Assembly (NCBI RefSeq): GCF_019890675.1
Contig: NZ_JAIOAA010000001.1
Location: forward strand, 186,001-250,000
Direction of reading: 5' to 3'
From: Micromonospora sp. PLK6-60
Lineage (GTDB): Bacteria > Actinomycetota > Actinomycetes > Mycobacteriales > Micromonosporaceae
Length of the DNA: 64,000 bases
Within the stretch, counting starts at the first letter, position 1. Every line of letters starts with the position of its first letter. Under the pieces are notes generated by a model, which saw only the letters and a list, made by a program, of their open reading frames with translations, ran no database searches and was not told where the DNA came from. Position numbers and translations under genes: made by a program. Positions 43,696 to 52,375 of the stretch are shown piece after piece.

Positions 43696-46530
43696 ATGGC
43701 GGACGGATGGGCGAAAACGGCCCGCCGCCAGATCCGGGTGGGCGAGCCTGGGTGCGTGGCGGACAGGCAGGCAGCGGACGGCGAGGCGAGCAACTCGGCG
43801 CGCGTCGGCGCGAGCACCTCCGCGGACGGAAAGACGGACACCTCCCCGCACAGCGGGACGGGTGGTCCGGCGGGCGGCGGGGTTGATCCCCGCGTACCGC
43901 TGGAGCGGCTCTTCCGCGACCTCGACGCCGGGCCGGACGGGCTCAGCGCGGCGGAGGCCGGCCGCCGGCTGGCCTCCTACGGCCGCAACGAGTTGCGCCG
44001 GCAGCGCCGCCGCGGCTGGTGGCGGGAGCTGGGCCGGCAGCTGATCCACCCGCTGGCGCTGCTGCTCTGGGTGGCCGCCGTGCTGGCCTGGGTGGCCGGC
44101 ACCCCGGCGCTCGCGCTGGCGATCCTGGTGGTGATCGCGCTGAACGCGCTCTTCGCCTCGGTCCAGGAGCGCCAGGCCGAACGGGCGGTCGAGGCGCTGA
44201 CCCGTTACCTGCCGCAGCGCGCCCGGGTCCGCCGGGACGGTCGCTGGCAGGAGGTGCCGGCCGCGGACCTGGTCCCCGGGGACGTCCTCGCGGTCGACGA
44301 GGGTGACCGGATCTCCGCCGACGCCCGGCTGATCGAGGGGTCGGTCGAGGTCGACCTGTCCGCGCTGACCGGCGAGTCCCAGCCGGTCTACCGGGACGCC
44401 GACGCGCCGGCCACGGCCGGCGGGCCCACCGAGGCGGCCAACCTCGTCTTCAGCGGCACCAACTGCCTGGGTGGCGGGGCCCGGGCGTTGGTGCACGCCA
44501 CCGGGATGCGGACCGAGCTGGGCCGCATCGCCGCGCTGAGCCAGCGGGTGGGCCGGGAGGAGAGCCCGCTGGAGAAGCAGGTACGCCGGGTGGCCTGGCT
44601 GATCGCGGCGGTGGCCGTCGGCGCCGGCCTGGTGTTCTTCCCGATCGGGGTGTTCGCCGCCGGGATGCCGATCTCCGACGCCTTCGCCTTCGCCATCGGG
44701 TTGCTGGTCGCCAACGTGCCGGAGGGGCTGCTGCCCACCATCACCCTCGCCCTGGCCGTGGGCGTGCGCCAACTGGCCCGCACCGGCGCGGTGGTGAAGC
44801 GGCTCAGCGCGGTGGAGACGCTGGGCTCCACCGACGTGATCTGCACCGACAAGACCGGCACGCTGACCGAGAACCGGATGCGGGTGGTCGCGGTCCGGGC
44901 CGCCGACACGCTGCACGACCCGGCGCCCGGGCCGGGCACCCGGCCGGAGCCGGCGCTGCACGCCTTGGCCGAGGCGGTGGCGGCGTGCAACAACGCCGAC
45001 CCCGAGGGCGGCGACCCGACCGAGGTGGCGCCGCTGCGGTTCGCCGCCGACCTGGGCGTCACCGACACCGGGCATCCGGGCCGGCGCGCGCAGTTCACCT
45101 TCGACCCGAAGCTGCGGCTGATGTCCACGGTCGACGAGCGCGACGGGCGGCTCTGGCTGCACACCAAGGGGGCGCCCGAGGAGGTGCTGCGCCGGTGCGA
45201 CCGGGTGCTCATCGCCGACGGCGCCGAGCGGCCGCTGGACGAGGCGTACCGCCGGGAGCTGGACGCGGCGGTGACCGCGCAGGCGGGTCAGGGCCGGCGG
45301 GTGCTCGGCGTGGCCCGCCGCCGGTTGGTCGCGGCGCCGGCGGGGCGCGCGGACGCCGAGCGGGAGCTGACCTTCCTCGGTTTCGTGGCGATGGTCGACC
45401 CGCCGCGGCCGGAGGTGCCGGAGGCGGTGGCCCGGTGCCACACCGCCGGCATCCGGATCATCATGGTGACCGGCGACCACGGGCTGACCGCCGCGGCGAT
45501 CGCCCGGCAGGTCGGCATCGTCCGGGGCGAGCCCAGCGTGGTCACCGGCGACCGGCTCGACGCGATGTCCGGCGCGGAGCTGTCCCGGCTGCTCGGCGAG
45601 CGGCGGGAGGTGGTCTTCGCCCGGGTCTCCCCGGAGGCGAAGCTGCACATCGCCGAGGCGTTGCGGGCCAACCACGAGGTGGTGGCGATGACCGGGGACG
45701 GGGTGAACGACGCCCCCGCGCTGCGCCGGGCGGACATCGGGGTGGCGATGGGCCGCAGCGGCACCGACGTGACCCGCGAGGCCGGCACCATGATCCTCAC
45801 CGACGACAACTTCGCCACCATCGTCGCGGCGGTCGCCGCCGGCCGGCGGGTCTACGACAACGTCCGCAAGTTCATCCTCTACATCTTCGCCCACGCCACC
45901 CCGGAGGTGGTGCCGTTCCTGATCTTCGCGCTCTCCGCCGGGGCGGTGCCGCTGCCGCTGACCGTGATGCAGATCCTCGCCATCGACCTGGGCACCGAGA
46001 CGTTGCCGGCGCTCGCGCTGGGCCGGGAGCCGGCCGAGCCGGGGCTGATGGACCGGCCGCCGCGGCGGCGCAGCGACAAGGTGGTCAACGGGCCGATGCT
46101 GGCCCGGGCCTGGGGCTTCCTCGGGCTGATCTCGGCGGTGCTGGTGATGGCGGGCTTCTTCGCCGTCCTGCTGCGCGCCGGCTGGACGCCCGGCGCGCCG
46201 ACCGGCCCGGGCAGCCCGCTGCACGACGCGTACCGGGAGGCCACCACGATGACATTCCTGGGGATCGTGGCCTGCCAGATCGGCACCGCGTTCGCCGCCC
46301 GCACCGAGCACGCGTCGCTGCGCCGGATCGGGGTGTTCAGCAACCGGCTGCTGCTCTGGGGCATCGCCTTCGAGCTGGCGTTCGCCGCGCTGATCGTCGG
46401 GCTGCCGCCGCTGGGGGAGGTCTTCGGCACCCGGCCGCCGGAGCCGGCGATGCTGGCGCTGCTGCTGGTCTTCCCACCGATCGTGTGGGGCGCCGACGAG
46501 CTGCGCCGGGCGGCACGCCGCCGACGCTGA
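43696..46530 (+). CDS. P2-type cation-transporting ATPase
   Basis: 944 residues from ATG 43696; the frame is open further upstream only through the 7-bp repeat. The first about 70 residues are polar and unconserved, so a later start is possible. Motifs in order: TGES actuator loop near 225, PEGL in [16 protein letters not shown], the phosphorylated Asp385 in [22 protein letters not shown] nucleotide-binding loop, and [21 protein letters not shown] near 666. An N-terminal cation-ATPase domain ([20 protein letters not shown]) and C-terminal membrane segments place it in the Ca2+/Na+,K+-ATPase-like P2 group. The ion is uncertain. It is inserted in the cytoplasmic membrane. It is followed by an ArsR/SRPBCC unit. 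Confidence 0.9.
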   Translation: MADGWAKTARRQIRVGEPGCVADRQAADGEASNSARVGASTSADGKTDTSPHSGTGGPAGGGVDPRVPLERLFRDLDAGPDGLSAAEAGRRLASYGRNELRRQRRRGWWRELGRQLIHPLALLLWVAAVLAWVAGTPALALAILVVIALNALFASVQERQAERAVEALTRYLPQRARVRRDGRWQEVPAADLVPGDVLAVDEGDRISADARLIEGSVEVDLSALTGESQPVYRDADAPATAGGPTEAANLVFSGTNCLGGGARALVHATGMRTELGRIAALSQRVGREESPLEKQVRRVAWLIAAVAVGAGLVFFPIGVFAAGMPISDAFAFAIGLLVANVPEGLLPTITLALAVGVRQLARTGAVVKRLSAVETLGSTDVICTDKTGTLTENRMRVVAVRAADTLHDPAPGPGTRPEPALHALAEAVAACNNADPEGGDPTEVAPLRFAADLGVTDTGHPGRRAQFTFDPKLRLMSTVDERDGRLWLHTKGAPEEVLRRCDRVLIADGAERPLDEAYRRELDAAVTAQAGQGRRVLGVARRRLVAAPAGRADAERELTFLGFVAMVDPPRPEVPEAVARCHTAGIRIIMVTGDHGLTAAAIARQVGIVRGEPSVVTGDRLDAMSGAELSRLLGERREVVFARVSPEAKLHIAEALRANHEVVAMTGDGVNDAPALRRADIGVAMGRSGTDVTREAGTMILTDDNFATIVAAVAAGRRVYDNVRKFILYIFAHATPEVVPFLIFALSAGAVPLPLTVMQILAIDLGTETLPALALGREPAEPGLMDRPPRRRSDKVVNGPMLARAWGFLGLISAVLVMAGFFAVLLRAGWTPGAPTGPGSPLHDAYREATTMTFLGIVACQIGTAFAARTEHASLRRIGVFSNRLLLWGIAFELAFAALIVGLPPLGEVFGTRPPEPAMLALLLVFPPIVWGADELRRAARRRR

Positions 46531-46538
46531 GTGCTCGA

Positions 46539-46562
46539 TTATATAAGCTGTGCCTGATATAA
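46539..46562. promoter_or_regulatory. ArsR-type operator with embedded -10 region
   Basis: TTATAT and ATATAA arms are separated by 12 bases in an otherwise GC-rich sequence. The site lies 8 bp upstream of the ArsR GTG, and no ribosome binding site is present, so the right arm (GATATAAC) may be the -10 box of a leaderless transcript controlled by ArsR itself. Confidence 0.6.
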
Positions 46563-46569
46563 CCGTGGG

Positions 46570-46941
46570 GTGCACGCCTTCGACGTACTCGGCGACCCGG
46601 TGCGCCGGCGGATCCTGGAGCTGCTCGCCCCCGGCGAGCTGACCGCCGGAGAGATCTGCGCCGCCGTCGGCGCCGAGTTCGGCATCACCCAGCCCGCCGT
46701 CTCGCAACACCTGCGGGTGCTGCGGGACAACGGTTTCACCACCGTCCGGCCGCAGGGCACCCGCCGGCTGTACGCGGTCGACCCCACCCCGCTGCGGGAG
46801 GTCGACCGCTGGCTGGACGGCTTCCGCCGGTTCTGGAGCCCGGCGCTGGACGCCCTGGCCACCGAGCTGGCCCGGGGCCGCCGCGAGCGGCGCGGCCGGC
46901 CCCCGACCGACGACTCCACCGACGACAGGAGAACACCATGA
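46570..46941 (+). CDS. ArsR family transcriptional regulator
   Basis: 123 residues starting at a GTG (MHAFDVLGDPVRRRILELLA). The winged HTH is complete: LTAGEICAAVGAEFGITQPA, then VSQHLRVLRDNGFTTVRPQG and the wing TRRLYAVD. The C-terminus is Arg/Pro-rich. No metal-binding Cys cluster is present, so it belongs to the non-metal ArsR group that usually regulates SRPBCC genes. Its stop overlaps the start of the SRPBCC gene (ATGA). A palindromic AT-rich site precedes the gene and likely mediates autorepression. Confidence 0.9.
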   Translation: MHAFDVLGDPVRRRILELLAPGELTAGEICAAVGAEFGITQPAVSQHLRVLRDNGFTTVRPQGTRRLYAVDPTPLREVDRWLDGFRRFWSPALDALATELARGRRERRGRPPTDDSTDDRRTP

Positions 46942-47573
46942 CCGACGTGACGCACGAGATCAGCGCCGTCCGGCGCGCCCTGGGCCGCCGTACGCTGCCG
47001 GCCGGCGAGGCCCGGGTGCTGACCATCAGCCGCGTGTACGACGCGACGCTCGACGACATGTGGGACGCCTGCACCAACGCCGAACGCATCCCCCGCTGGT
47101 TCCTGCCGATCTCCGGTGACCTGCGGCTGGGCGGGCGGTACCAGTTCGAGGGCAACGCCGGTGGGGTCGTCGAGCGGTGCGACCCGCCGAAGAGCTTCGC
47201 CGCCACCTGGGAGATGGGTGACGACGTCAGCTGGATCGAGGTGCGGCTGCACCCGGTCGACGACGGGCGTACCCGGTTCGAGCTGGAGCACGTCGCCCAC
47301 GTGGACGAGGAGCGGTGGGCGCAGTTCGGCCCCGGCGCGGTGGGCATCGGCTGGGAGATGGGCCTGTTCGGCCTCGGCAACCACTTCAAGGGCTCCGGCA
47401 TCACGCCGGAGCAGGCCGCCGAGTGGATGGCGACCGAGGAGGCCCGGCAGTTCATCACCCGCTGCAGCGAGCAGTGGGTCGAGGCGGACATCGCCGCCGG
47501 CACCGACGAGGCGCAGGCGCGCGCGGCCGGGGCCCGCACCACTGCCGCGTACACCGGGCAGCCGGTGGAGTGA
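46938..47573 (+). CDS. SRPBCC/AHSA1 family protein
   Basis: 211 residues; the start overlaps the ArsR stop by 4 bp, indicating translational coupling. AHSA1-type signatures: LTISRVYDATLDDMWDACTN, RIPRWFLPISGDLRLGGRY, FEGNAGGVVERCDPPKSF, TWEMGDDVSWIEVRL, and TRFELEHVAHV. The fold is a helix-grip hydrophobic-cavity domain. ArsR-SRPBCC pairs are common in actinobacteria and are thought to respond to small hydrophobic ligands. Cytosolic. The ligand is unknown. Confidence 0.9.
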   Translation: MTDVTHEISAVRRALGRRTLPAGEARVLTISRVYDATLDDMWDACTNAERIPRWFLPISGDLRLGGRYQFEGNAGGVVERCDPPKSFAATWEMGDDVSWIEVRLHPVDDGRTRFELEHVAHVDEERWAQFGPGAVGIGWEMGLFGLGNHFKGSGITPEQAAEWMATEEARQFITRCSEQWVEADIAAGTDEAQARAAGARTTAAYTGQPVE

Positions 47574-47660
47574 ACGGCGTGGGCACGCCGACGGTGCGGC
47601 GTGCCCACGCGGCTCACGGCGCGTCACCGCCGTCCCGACCGGCCGTCTCCTCGCGCGAGG

Positions 47661-47785
47661 CTTTGCTCTGCTTCCGCGGACGCAACACCGCCCTGAACAG
47701 GGGCGATCCGCCGGGCGCGCACCCGGGGCGACCACCCCGGCGGCTACGGTGCGTGCCTGTTGCCGGGAGGGAAGCAGAGCAAAGG
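47661..47785. repeat. Inverted repeat with 15-bp perfect arms
   Basis: CTTTGCTCTGCTTCC (47661-47675) and GGAAGCAGAGCAAAG (47771-47785) are exact reverse complements, separated by 95 bp. The arms are AT-richer than the surroundings. Possible remnant of a small non-autonomous mobile element or a long-range RNA hairpin. Confidence 0.7.
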
Positions 47786-47920
47786 GCGCGCGGCCGGTGG
47801 TCGTCGCCGGACCGGCCCGCGCCCGACCCTGCTGGCCCCGGGACCACGCCCGGCCCGGCCCGCGCCCGACCCCGGCTCGCCCCCGGGACCACGCCGCCGG
47901 GCCGGCCCTCGCCCGACTCG

Positions 47921-48014
47921 GCTCACCCCGGGGCCACCGGTCCGGACCGCGCTCGACCCGGCTCACCCCGGGGCCACCCGTCCGGACCGCGCTCGACCCG
48001 GCTCACCCCGGGGT
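47921..48014. repeat. 40-bp tandem repeat, about 2.3 copies
   Basis: Units at 47921-47960 and 47961-48000 begin GCTCACCCCGGGGCCACC and end GCGCTCGACCCG, differing at one base. A partial third unit follows. Related degenerate CCCGGGACCACGCC motifs continue to about 48120. Confidence 0.8.
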
Positions 48015-48150
48015 CACGCCGCCGGATCGGACCACGCCCGACCCGGCTCGTCCCCCGGGACCACGCCACCTAGCCGGCCCCGGGACCACGCCACCGAGCC
48101 GACCCCGGGACCATGCCGCCGGAGCCGCCGCGGGCGGGCGGACCGGGTGG

Positions 48151-49170
48151 TCAGCGGCGGCGGAGCGATGCGTCGAGCAGGGCGGGCGGTGCGTCGTTCT
48201 TCTCGTGCGCGGCGAGGTCGACGCCGGGGGCGACGATCCCGTCGATCGCGTCGAGCACGTCGGCGGGCAGCACGGTGTCCGCGGCGGCGAGCTGCGAGCG
48301 CAGATGGTCCAGGGTCCGGGGGCCGATGATCGCGCTGGTGACGGCGGGGTGGGCGGTGACGAACCCGAGCGCGAGCTGGATCATCGTCAGGCCGGCCTCG
48401 TCGGCGAGCGTCGCCAGCTTCTCGACGGCGTCGAGTTTGGCCCGGTTGGCGGGGACCTTGGTGTCGAAGCGCTGCGGCAGGAACGCCGAGCGGCTGGTGG
48501 TGACCTCCCGGCCCGCCCGGATCGCGCCGGACAGCCAGCCGGAGGCCAGCGGGCTCCAGGCCAGCACGCCCAGCCCGTACTGCTGGGTCACCGGCAGCAC
48601 GTGGGCCTCGATCCCGCGCTGCAGGATCGAGTAGTTCGGCTGTTCGGTGACGTAGCGGCCCAGGTGGTGCTCCCGGGCGGCCCACTGCGCCTGCACGATC
48701 CGGTAGGCCGGGTAGGTCGAGGAGCCGAAGTAGCGGATCTTGCCCGCGCGTTGCAGGTCGGTGAGCGCGGACAGCGTCTCCTCGTCGTCGGTGCCCGGGT
48801 CCCACCGGTGGATCTGGTACAGGTCGATGTGGTCGACGCCCAGCCGGCGCAGGCTGCCGTCCAGGGCGGTGGTCAGCCAGCGACGCGAGGCGCCTCGACG
48901 GTGGGGCTCGTCGCCCATCGGCAGGCTCGCCTTGGTGGCCAGCACGACGTCGTCGCGGCGGCCGGCGACGGCCCGGCCGACCAGTTCCTCGGATTCGCCG
49001 CCGCTGTAGACGTCGGCGGTGTCGACCAGGTTGATCCCGGCGTCGAGGGCCGCGTCGACGATGGCGGTGACGTCGTCCTGGCCGGTACGCCCCAGCCGGC
49101 CGAAGTTCATCGCGCCGAGCGCCAGGGTGCTGGCCTGGACGCCGGTGCGGCCCAGGGTGCGGTATCGCAT
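48151..49170 (-). CDS. Aldo/keto reductase
   Basis: 339 residues from ATG 49170 with AAGGAG upstream. The opening [20 protein letters not shown] and [19 protein letters not shown] carry the catalytic Asp and Tyr. [10 protein letters not shown] carries Lys, and [19 protein letters not shown] the His. The C-terminal coenzyme region [16 protein letters not shown] is that of NADPH-binding AKRs. It reduces an aldehyde or ketone in the cytoplasm. It is divergent from a TetR regulator with a palindromic operator between the two genes, which suggests it is that regulator's target. Confidence 0.92.
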   Translation of the reverse strand: MRYRTLGRTGVQASTLALGAMNFGRLGRTGQDDVTAIVDAALDAGINLVDTADVYSGGESEELVGRAVAGRRDDVVLATKASLPMGDEPHRRGASRRWLTTALDGSLRRLGVDHIDLYQIHRWDPGTDDEETLSALTDLQRAGKIRYFGSSTYPAYRIVQAQWAAREHHLGRYVTEQPNYSILQRGIEAHVLPVTQQYGLGVLAWSPLASGWLSGAIRAGREVTTSRSAFLPQRFDTKVPANRAKLDAVEKLATLADEAGLTMIQLALGFVTAHPAVTSAIIGPRTLDHLRSQLAAADTVLPADVLDAIDGIVAPGVDLAAHEKNDAPPALLDASLRRR

Positions 49171-49266
49171 GACTGCTCCTTCGAGCGGGGTGGGAGCCCT
49201 GCGGCGTGGTGTCGCCGCGGGTGATCTGGCATCCTGAAAGCGGATCGCCGTTCCGTTACCAACATA

Positions 49267-49281
49267 CGGAACATTGTTCCG
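49267..49281. promoter_or_regulatory. TetR operator palindrome CGGAACATTGTTCCG
   Basis: A perfect 7+1+7 palindrome between the divergent aldo/keto reductase and TetR genes. A further half-site GTTCCG lies near 49249. Good candidate binding site for the adjacent TetR protein. Confidence 0.65.
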
Positions 49282-49314
49282 CTTGCCAAGCCGAGTGACG
49301 GAGGTCGCCGAGCA

Positions 49315-49923
49315 GTGCCGCAGATCGACACCGGGTCGGGCTCACCCGCCCCGCGGAAACGGGCCGACGCCCGACGCAACGAGCAGAACCTGCTGGACGC
49401 GGCCGCCGCGGCCTTCGTCGCCGCCGGCGTCGACGTGCCGGTCCGCGACATCGCCGCCCGGGCCGGCGTCGGCGTCGGCACCATCTACCGCCACTTCCCC
49501 ACCCGCGCCGACCTGATCGTCGCCGTCTACCGGCACCAGGTCGAAGCCTGCGCCGAGGCCGGCCCCGCCCTGCTGGCGGCCGTCGGCAGCCCGCACACCG
49601 CCCTGGCGCGCTGGCTCGACCAGTTCGTCGACTTCCTGGTCACCAAGCACGGCCTGGCCGAGGCGTTGCGGTCCGACGACCCCGCCTTCGAGGCGCTGCA
49701 CGGCTACTTCGTCGACCGCCTCGTCCCGGTGTGTGCCGGGTTGCTCGACGCCGCGGTCGCGGCCGGTGAGATCCGGGCCGACACCGACGCCTACCAACTG
49801 CTGCGCGGCGTCGGCAATCTCTGCATCGGGGCGCGCGACGACGCCCGCTATGATCCGCGCCGCCTGGTCCAGCTCCTCGTCGCGGGGCTGCGCCGACGCC
49901 GGGACGAGCCCGCGACCAGGTAG
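49315..49923 (+). CDS. TetR/AcrR family transcriptional regulator
   Basis: 202 residues from GTG 49315; GGAGGT lies about 9 bases upstream. The HTH is ARRNEQNLLDAAAAAFVAAG, then VPVRDIAARAGVGVGTIYRH followed by FPTRADLIVAVYRHQVEAC, the TetR signature. The C-terminal part (FLVTKHGLAEALRSDDPAFEA) is the ligand/dimer domain of the SACE_7040-like group. It is divergent from an aldo/keto reductase with a palindromic operator between them, and is followed 11 bp later by a Nudix gene that may be co-transcribed. Confidence 0.9.
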   Translation: MPQIDTGSGSPAPRKRADARRNEQNLLDAAAAAFVAAGVDVPVRDIAARAGVGVGTIYRHFPTRADLIVAVYRHQVEACAEAGPALLAAVGSPHTALARWLDQFVDFLVTKHGLAEALRSDDPAFEALHGYFVDRLVPVCAGLLDAAVAAGEIRADTDAYQLLRGVGNLCIGARDDARYDPRRLVQLLVAGLRRRRDEPATR

Positions 49924-49934
49924 CCTGGCGCGTC

Positions 49935-50444
49935 ATGGCCGGCGTTGCGTACTCCCACTGCTCCTTCTGCGGCGTCGCCTACCCGGCGGGGGCGGCCTGG
50001 CCGCGGGTCTGCGTGGCCTGCGGGGAGACGGTCTGGCGAAATCCGCTGCCGGTCGCGGTGGCGCTGCTGCCGGTACGCACCGACGCCGGCCCCGGCCTGG
50101 TGGTGGTCCGCCGGGACATCGAGCCGGCGCGCGGCCAGCTCGCGCTGCCCGGCGGCTTCATCGAGTACGGCGAGGAGTGGTCCGACGCGCTGGTCCGGGA
50201 GCTGCGGGAGGAGACCGGCCTACGCGCGGACGCCGCCGACGCCCGACTGTTCGCGGTGCACGGGGCGCCGGCCGGCGGCACCATGATGATCTTCGGTGAG
50301 TTGCCGGAGCGGCCGGCGGCGGGGCTGCCGCCGTCGGCGCCGACCGAGGAGGCCACCGAGTGGCTGGTGCTCACCGCGCCGGTGGAGCTGGCCTTCTCCA
50401 CCCACACCCGGGCGATGGCCGACTTCTTCGCCCGGCTGCCCTGA
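49935..50444 (+). CDS. Nudix hydrolase with N-terminal zinc ribbon
   Basis: 169 residues. A four-Cys zinc ribbon (CSFCG at 9-13 and CVACG at about 26-30) precedes the Nudix domain. The Nudix box is intact: GGFIEYGEEW, then LVRELREETG. This architecture resembles NudC-like or ADP-ribose pyrophosphatase-like Nudix proteins, which hydrolyse nucleoside diphosphates linked to another moiety. Cytosolic. It starts 11 bp after the TetR stop. Exact substrate unknown. Confidence 0.88.
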   Translation: MAGVAYSHCSFCGVAYPAGAAWPRVCVACGETVWRNPLPVAVALLPVRTDAGPGLVVVRRDIEPARGQLALPGGFIEYGEEWSDALVRELREETGLRADAADARLFAVHGAPAGGTMMIFGELPERPAAGLPPSAPTEEATEWLVLTAPVELAFSTHTRAMADFFARLP

Positions 50445-50525
50445 CCCGGCCGGCCGCCCCACGAATCCGGCGGCCCTGACCCGGCCGGCCCGCCGCAAAC
50501 CCGGCGGCTTTGACCTGCCGGCCGC
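50438..50525. repeat. Short direct repeats (about 35-bp period) after the Nudix gene
   Basis: GCCCTGACCCGGCCGGCC occurs at 50438-50455 and 50473-50490, with a degenerate third copy (GCTTTGACCTGCCGGCCG) about 34 bp further. The first copy includes the Nudix stop codon. Confidence 0.6.
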
Positions 50526-50810
50526 CGCGGCCAGCGACCGGACGGCGGCCAGCTTGCCGGCCACCTGCGCGGGCGGTTCCCCCCAGGTCAGGTAGACGTC
50601 GCTGTGCCGCACCGCGACCGGCAGCGCGGCGGCCGACGAGCCGCCGAAGTAGACCGGCGGGACCGGGTCGGGCAGCCGGCTCAGCCGGGCCCCCTCGACC
50701 CGCAGGTGCGCGCCTTCGTGGTCGACCGTCTCGCCGTGCCACAGGGCGCGCACCACGTGCAGGAATTCGTCGGTGCGGGCGTACCGGGCGTCCTTGTCGA
50801 GGAAGTCGCC
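50510..50810 (-). pseudogene. Fragment of an SsuD-like FMN-dependent alkanesulfonate monooxygenase
   Basis: About 100 minus-strand codons read DFLDKDARYARTDEFLHVV...GETVDHEGAHLRVEGARL...PPVYFGGSSAAALPVAVRHS...DVYLTWGEPPAQVAGKLAAV. This is the middle of a luciferase-like, SsuD/alkanesulfonate monooxygenase protein. Family members are about 360-380 residues; here neither N- nor C-terminal parts exist. The fragment is cut at about 50811, exactly where the right end of the TnpB element begins. The enzyme would release sulfite from alkanesulfonates, which fits the sulfur genes downstream. Confidence 0.75.
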
Positions 50811-50960
50811 TTGACATCCTCCTCGTCCTAAAGGACGAGGATTCCCTCCACGCTGCGCGTGGGCCGCGCGACGTCCGGGTGGGTTACCGCTTCGCCGCGC
50901 GGTGCCGGGACGAGTCCCGGTCTTACCTGCGCTCCACGGTCGTTTGAGTTGTCCGCCTGT
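50811..50960 (-). ncRNA. Putative omega RNA (reRNA) of the TnpB element
   Basis: In known IS605-type elements the guide RNA scaffold overlaps the tnpB 3' end and stops at the right end, with the guide taken from flanking DNA. The hairpin at 50820-50841 and the sharp boundary at 50811 fit this. The 5' limit is a guess. The guide would begin with the SsuD fragment sequence (GGCGACTTCCTCGACAAG on the minus strand). Confidence 0.45.
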
Positions 50961-52060
50961 CCAGCGGCCAACACATTGATGGCGGCGTTGACGTCCCGGT
51001 CGTGGGCTGCCCCGCAGGAGCACTCCCACGCTCGGACCTTCAGGGCCATCTTGTCGTTGATGCGGCCACACCGCGAGCACATCCGGGTGGACGGGAAGAA
51101 CCTGTCCACCCGGGCGAACGTGCGCCCGTAACGTGCCGCCTTGTACTCCAACATGTCGGTGAAGCTGGCCCAACCCGCGTCGTGCACGGACCTGGCGAGC
51201 CGGGTCCGGCCAAGACCGGCCACGCACAGGTCCTCGACGTACACCGCTTGGTTGTCGCGGATGATCCGTGTCGAGAGCTTGTGCTGCCAGTCTCGCCGGG
51301 TGTCGGCCACCCGGGCGTGCGCCATGGCGACCTTCACGACGGCCTTCTTGCGGTTGGCCGAGCCCTTCTGCTTGCGGGAGAGTGCCTGCTGCAATCGGCG
51401 AAGCGTGCGGGCCGCGCGGCGCAGGAACTTCGGCGCGGCCACCTTCGTGCCATCGGAGAGCACCGCGAAATGCGTCAGGCCCAGATCGATACCCACCTCG
51501 GACGCGGCCGGCGGCAACGGCCCGTCCGTGGTCTGCACGACGAACGAGGCGAAGTACCGCCCCGCCGCGTCCCGGATGATCGTCACGGACGACGGGTCCG
51601 ACGGCAGCCTCCGGGACCAGCGGACCGCGAGATCACCGATCTTCGGCAGGCGCAGGCGGCCGTTGTCGAGGACTTTGAACCGGGAGTTCTTGGTAAACCG
51701 GATGGCCTGCCGGTTGTCCTTGCGCGACCGGAACCTCGGCGGAGCCGCCTTACGGCCTCTGCGCTTGCCCGAGATCGAGGCGAAGAAGTTGCGGTAGGCG
51801 GCATTCAGGTCCGCGAGGGCCTGCTGCAAGACCACGGCCGACACCTCGCCCAGCCACGCTCGCTCCGGGGTCGCCTTGGCCTGCGTGATGACCCGCTTGG
51901 ACAGCTCAGCGTCCGAGACGTACTTCCCGCCCGCCTCACGGGCCCGCTGGCGCAGCCTGAGCCCGTCGTTGAACACCACCCGCGCGCACCCGAACGCCTT
52001 CGCCAGCGCCTCCTGCTGGCCGGGCGTCGGATAGACGCGGAACTGGTACCGAAGCTGCAC
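50828..52060 (-). CDS. tnpB: RNA-guided endonuclease TnpB
   Basis: 410 residues from GTG 52060. The N-terminal REC/wedge region begins QLRYQFRVYPTPGQQEALAK. RuvC motifs are complete: Asp192 in EVGIDLGLTHFAV, Glu277 in VYVEDLCVAGLG and Asp356 in HDRDVNAAINVL. The zinc ribbon has CSRCG (328-332) and CSCG (347-350). All catalytic residues are present, so the nuclease is probably functional. It acts with an omega RNA to cut DNA next to a transposon-associated motif. No tnpA gene is adjacent. The C-terminal codons are shared with the right-end hairpin. Confidence 0.93.
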   Translation of the reverse strand: MQLRYQFRVYPTPGQQEALAKAFGCARVVFNDGLRLRQRAREAGGKYVSDAELSKRVITQAKATPERAWLGEVSAVVLQQALADLNAAYRNFFASISGKRRGRKAAPPRFRSRKDNRQAIRFTKNSRFKVLDNGRLRLPKIGDLAVRWSRRLPSDPSSVTIIRDAAGRYFASFVVQTTDGPLPPAASEVGIDLGLTHFAVLSDGTKVAAPKFLRRAARTLRRLQQALSRKQKGSANRKKAVVKVAMAHARVADTRRDWQHKLSTRIIRDNQAVYVEDLCVAGLGRTRLARSVHDAGWASFTDMLEYKAARYGRTFARVDRFFPSTRMCSRCGRINDKMALKVRAWECSCGAAHDRDVNAAINVLAAGQADNSNDRGAQVRPGLVPAPRGEAVTHPDVARPTRSVEGILVL

Positions 52061-52062
52061 AT

Positions 52063-52191
52063 CGAACAGCCTCGCACTGCCCTATGACAGATTCCGGGAA
52101 CGTCCATATCCGTCAGCCATGGCGCCTACACGCGGGCACTCGGACTGATATCCGACGTTGCCCTGCGGAGGCCGAAGAGGAGGATGGTGAC
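52063..52191. other. Presumed left end of the TnpB element plus upstream region of the small ORF
   Basis: No gene is seen. Several short inverted motifs (e.g. CGGATATC / GATATCCG near 52145) occur. No clear TTGAT- or TTAC-like target motif could be assigned as the left boundary. Confidence 0.4.
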
Positions 52192-52360
52192 ATGGCGACG
52201 CGGACCGCGGGCGCCCTCGACCCGCTGACCCGGCTGCGGATGCGGGCGCTGCTGCGCCGGGTGCGCGCAAGCGCATCGCCGTCCCTCGCTCCCCCGCTCC
52301 CCCGACTTCGCCGCCCTGCGCCGCCGGCTGCTCGACCGCCTCGGCGTACCCGCCGCCTGA
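52192..52360 (+). pseudogene. Possible small gene with a frameshift, upstream of the methanethiol oxidase gene
   Basis: ATG 52192 has an excellent GAGGAGG 8 bases upstream and reads MATRTAGALDPLTRLRMRAL. A different frame near the end reads SPDFAALRRRLLDRLGVPAA and stops at 52360, 15 bp before the next gene. Both halves look coding and a net one-base shift around 52270-52300 would join them into a product of about 55 residues. The family is unknown; it may be a sequencing error or decay. Confidence 0.4.
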
Positions 52361-52375
52361 CCACCGGAGCCCCCG

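Larger units (their letters stand above)
47574..48150. other. 577-bp non-coding, repeat-rich region
   Basis: Frames here are open only because of composition; no start, ribosome binding site or conserved protein is convincing. It holds a 15-bp inverted repeat (47661-47675 and 47771-47785) and a stretch of CCCCGGGACCACGCC-type degenerate repeats from about 47790 to 48125, including a 40-bp tandem repeat. Confidence 0.75.
50811..52062 (-). mobile_element. Solo TnpB (IS200/IS605-type) element
   Basis: Contains an intact tnpB gene without tnpA. The right end has a 10-bp hairpin TCCTCGTCCT-aa-AGGACGAGGA (50820-50841) that also encodes the last TnpB codons. On the tnpB strand it ends ...GAGGATGTCAA at 50811, followed directly by the SsuD fragment. 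The left boundary is not resolved; it should lie between 52062 and about 52190. Mobility would need TnpA in trans. Confidence 0.75.

Noticed and set aside
47614..47926. Small Arg/Pro-rich open frames in the repeat-rich gap
   Set aside because: All frames are open because of GC-rich repeats; no start signal or conserved sequence.
47921..48014. CRISPR-like repeats
   Set aside because: The 40-bp units are directly adjacent without unique spacers, and no cas genes are present.
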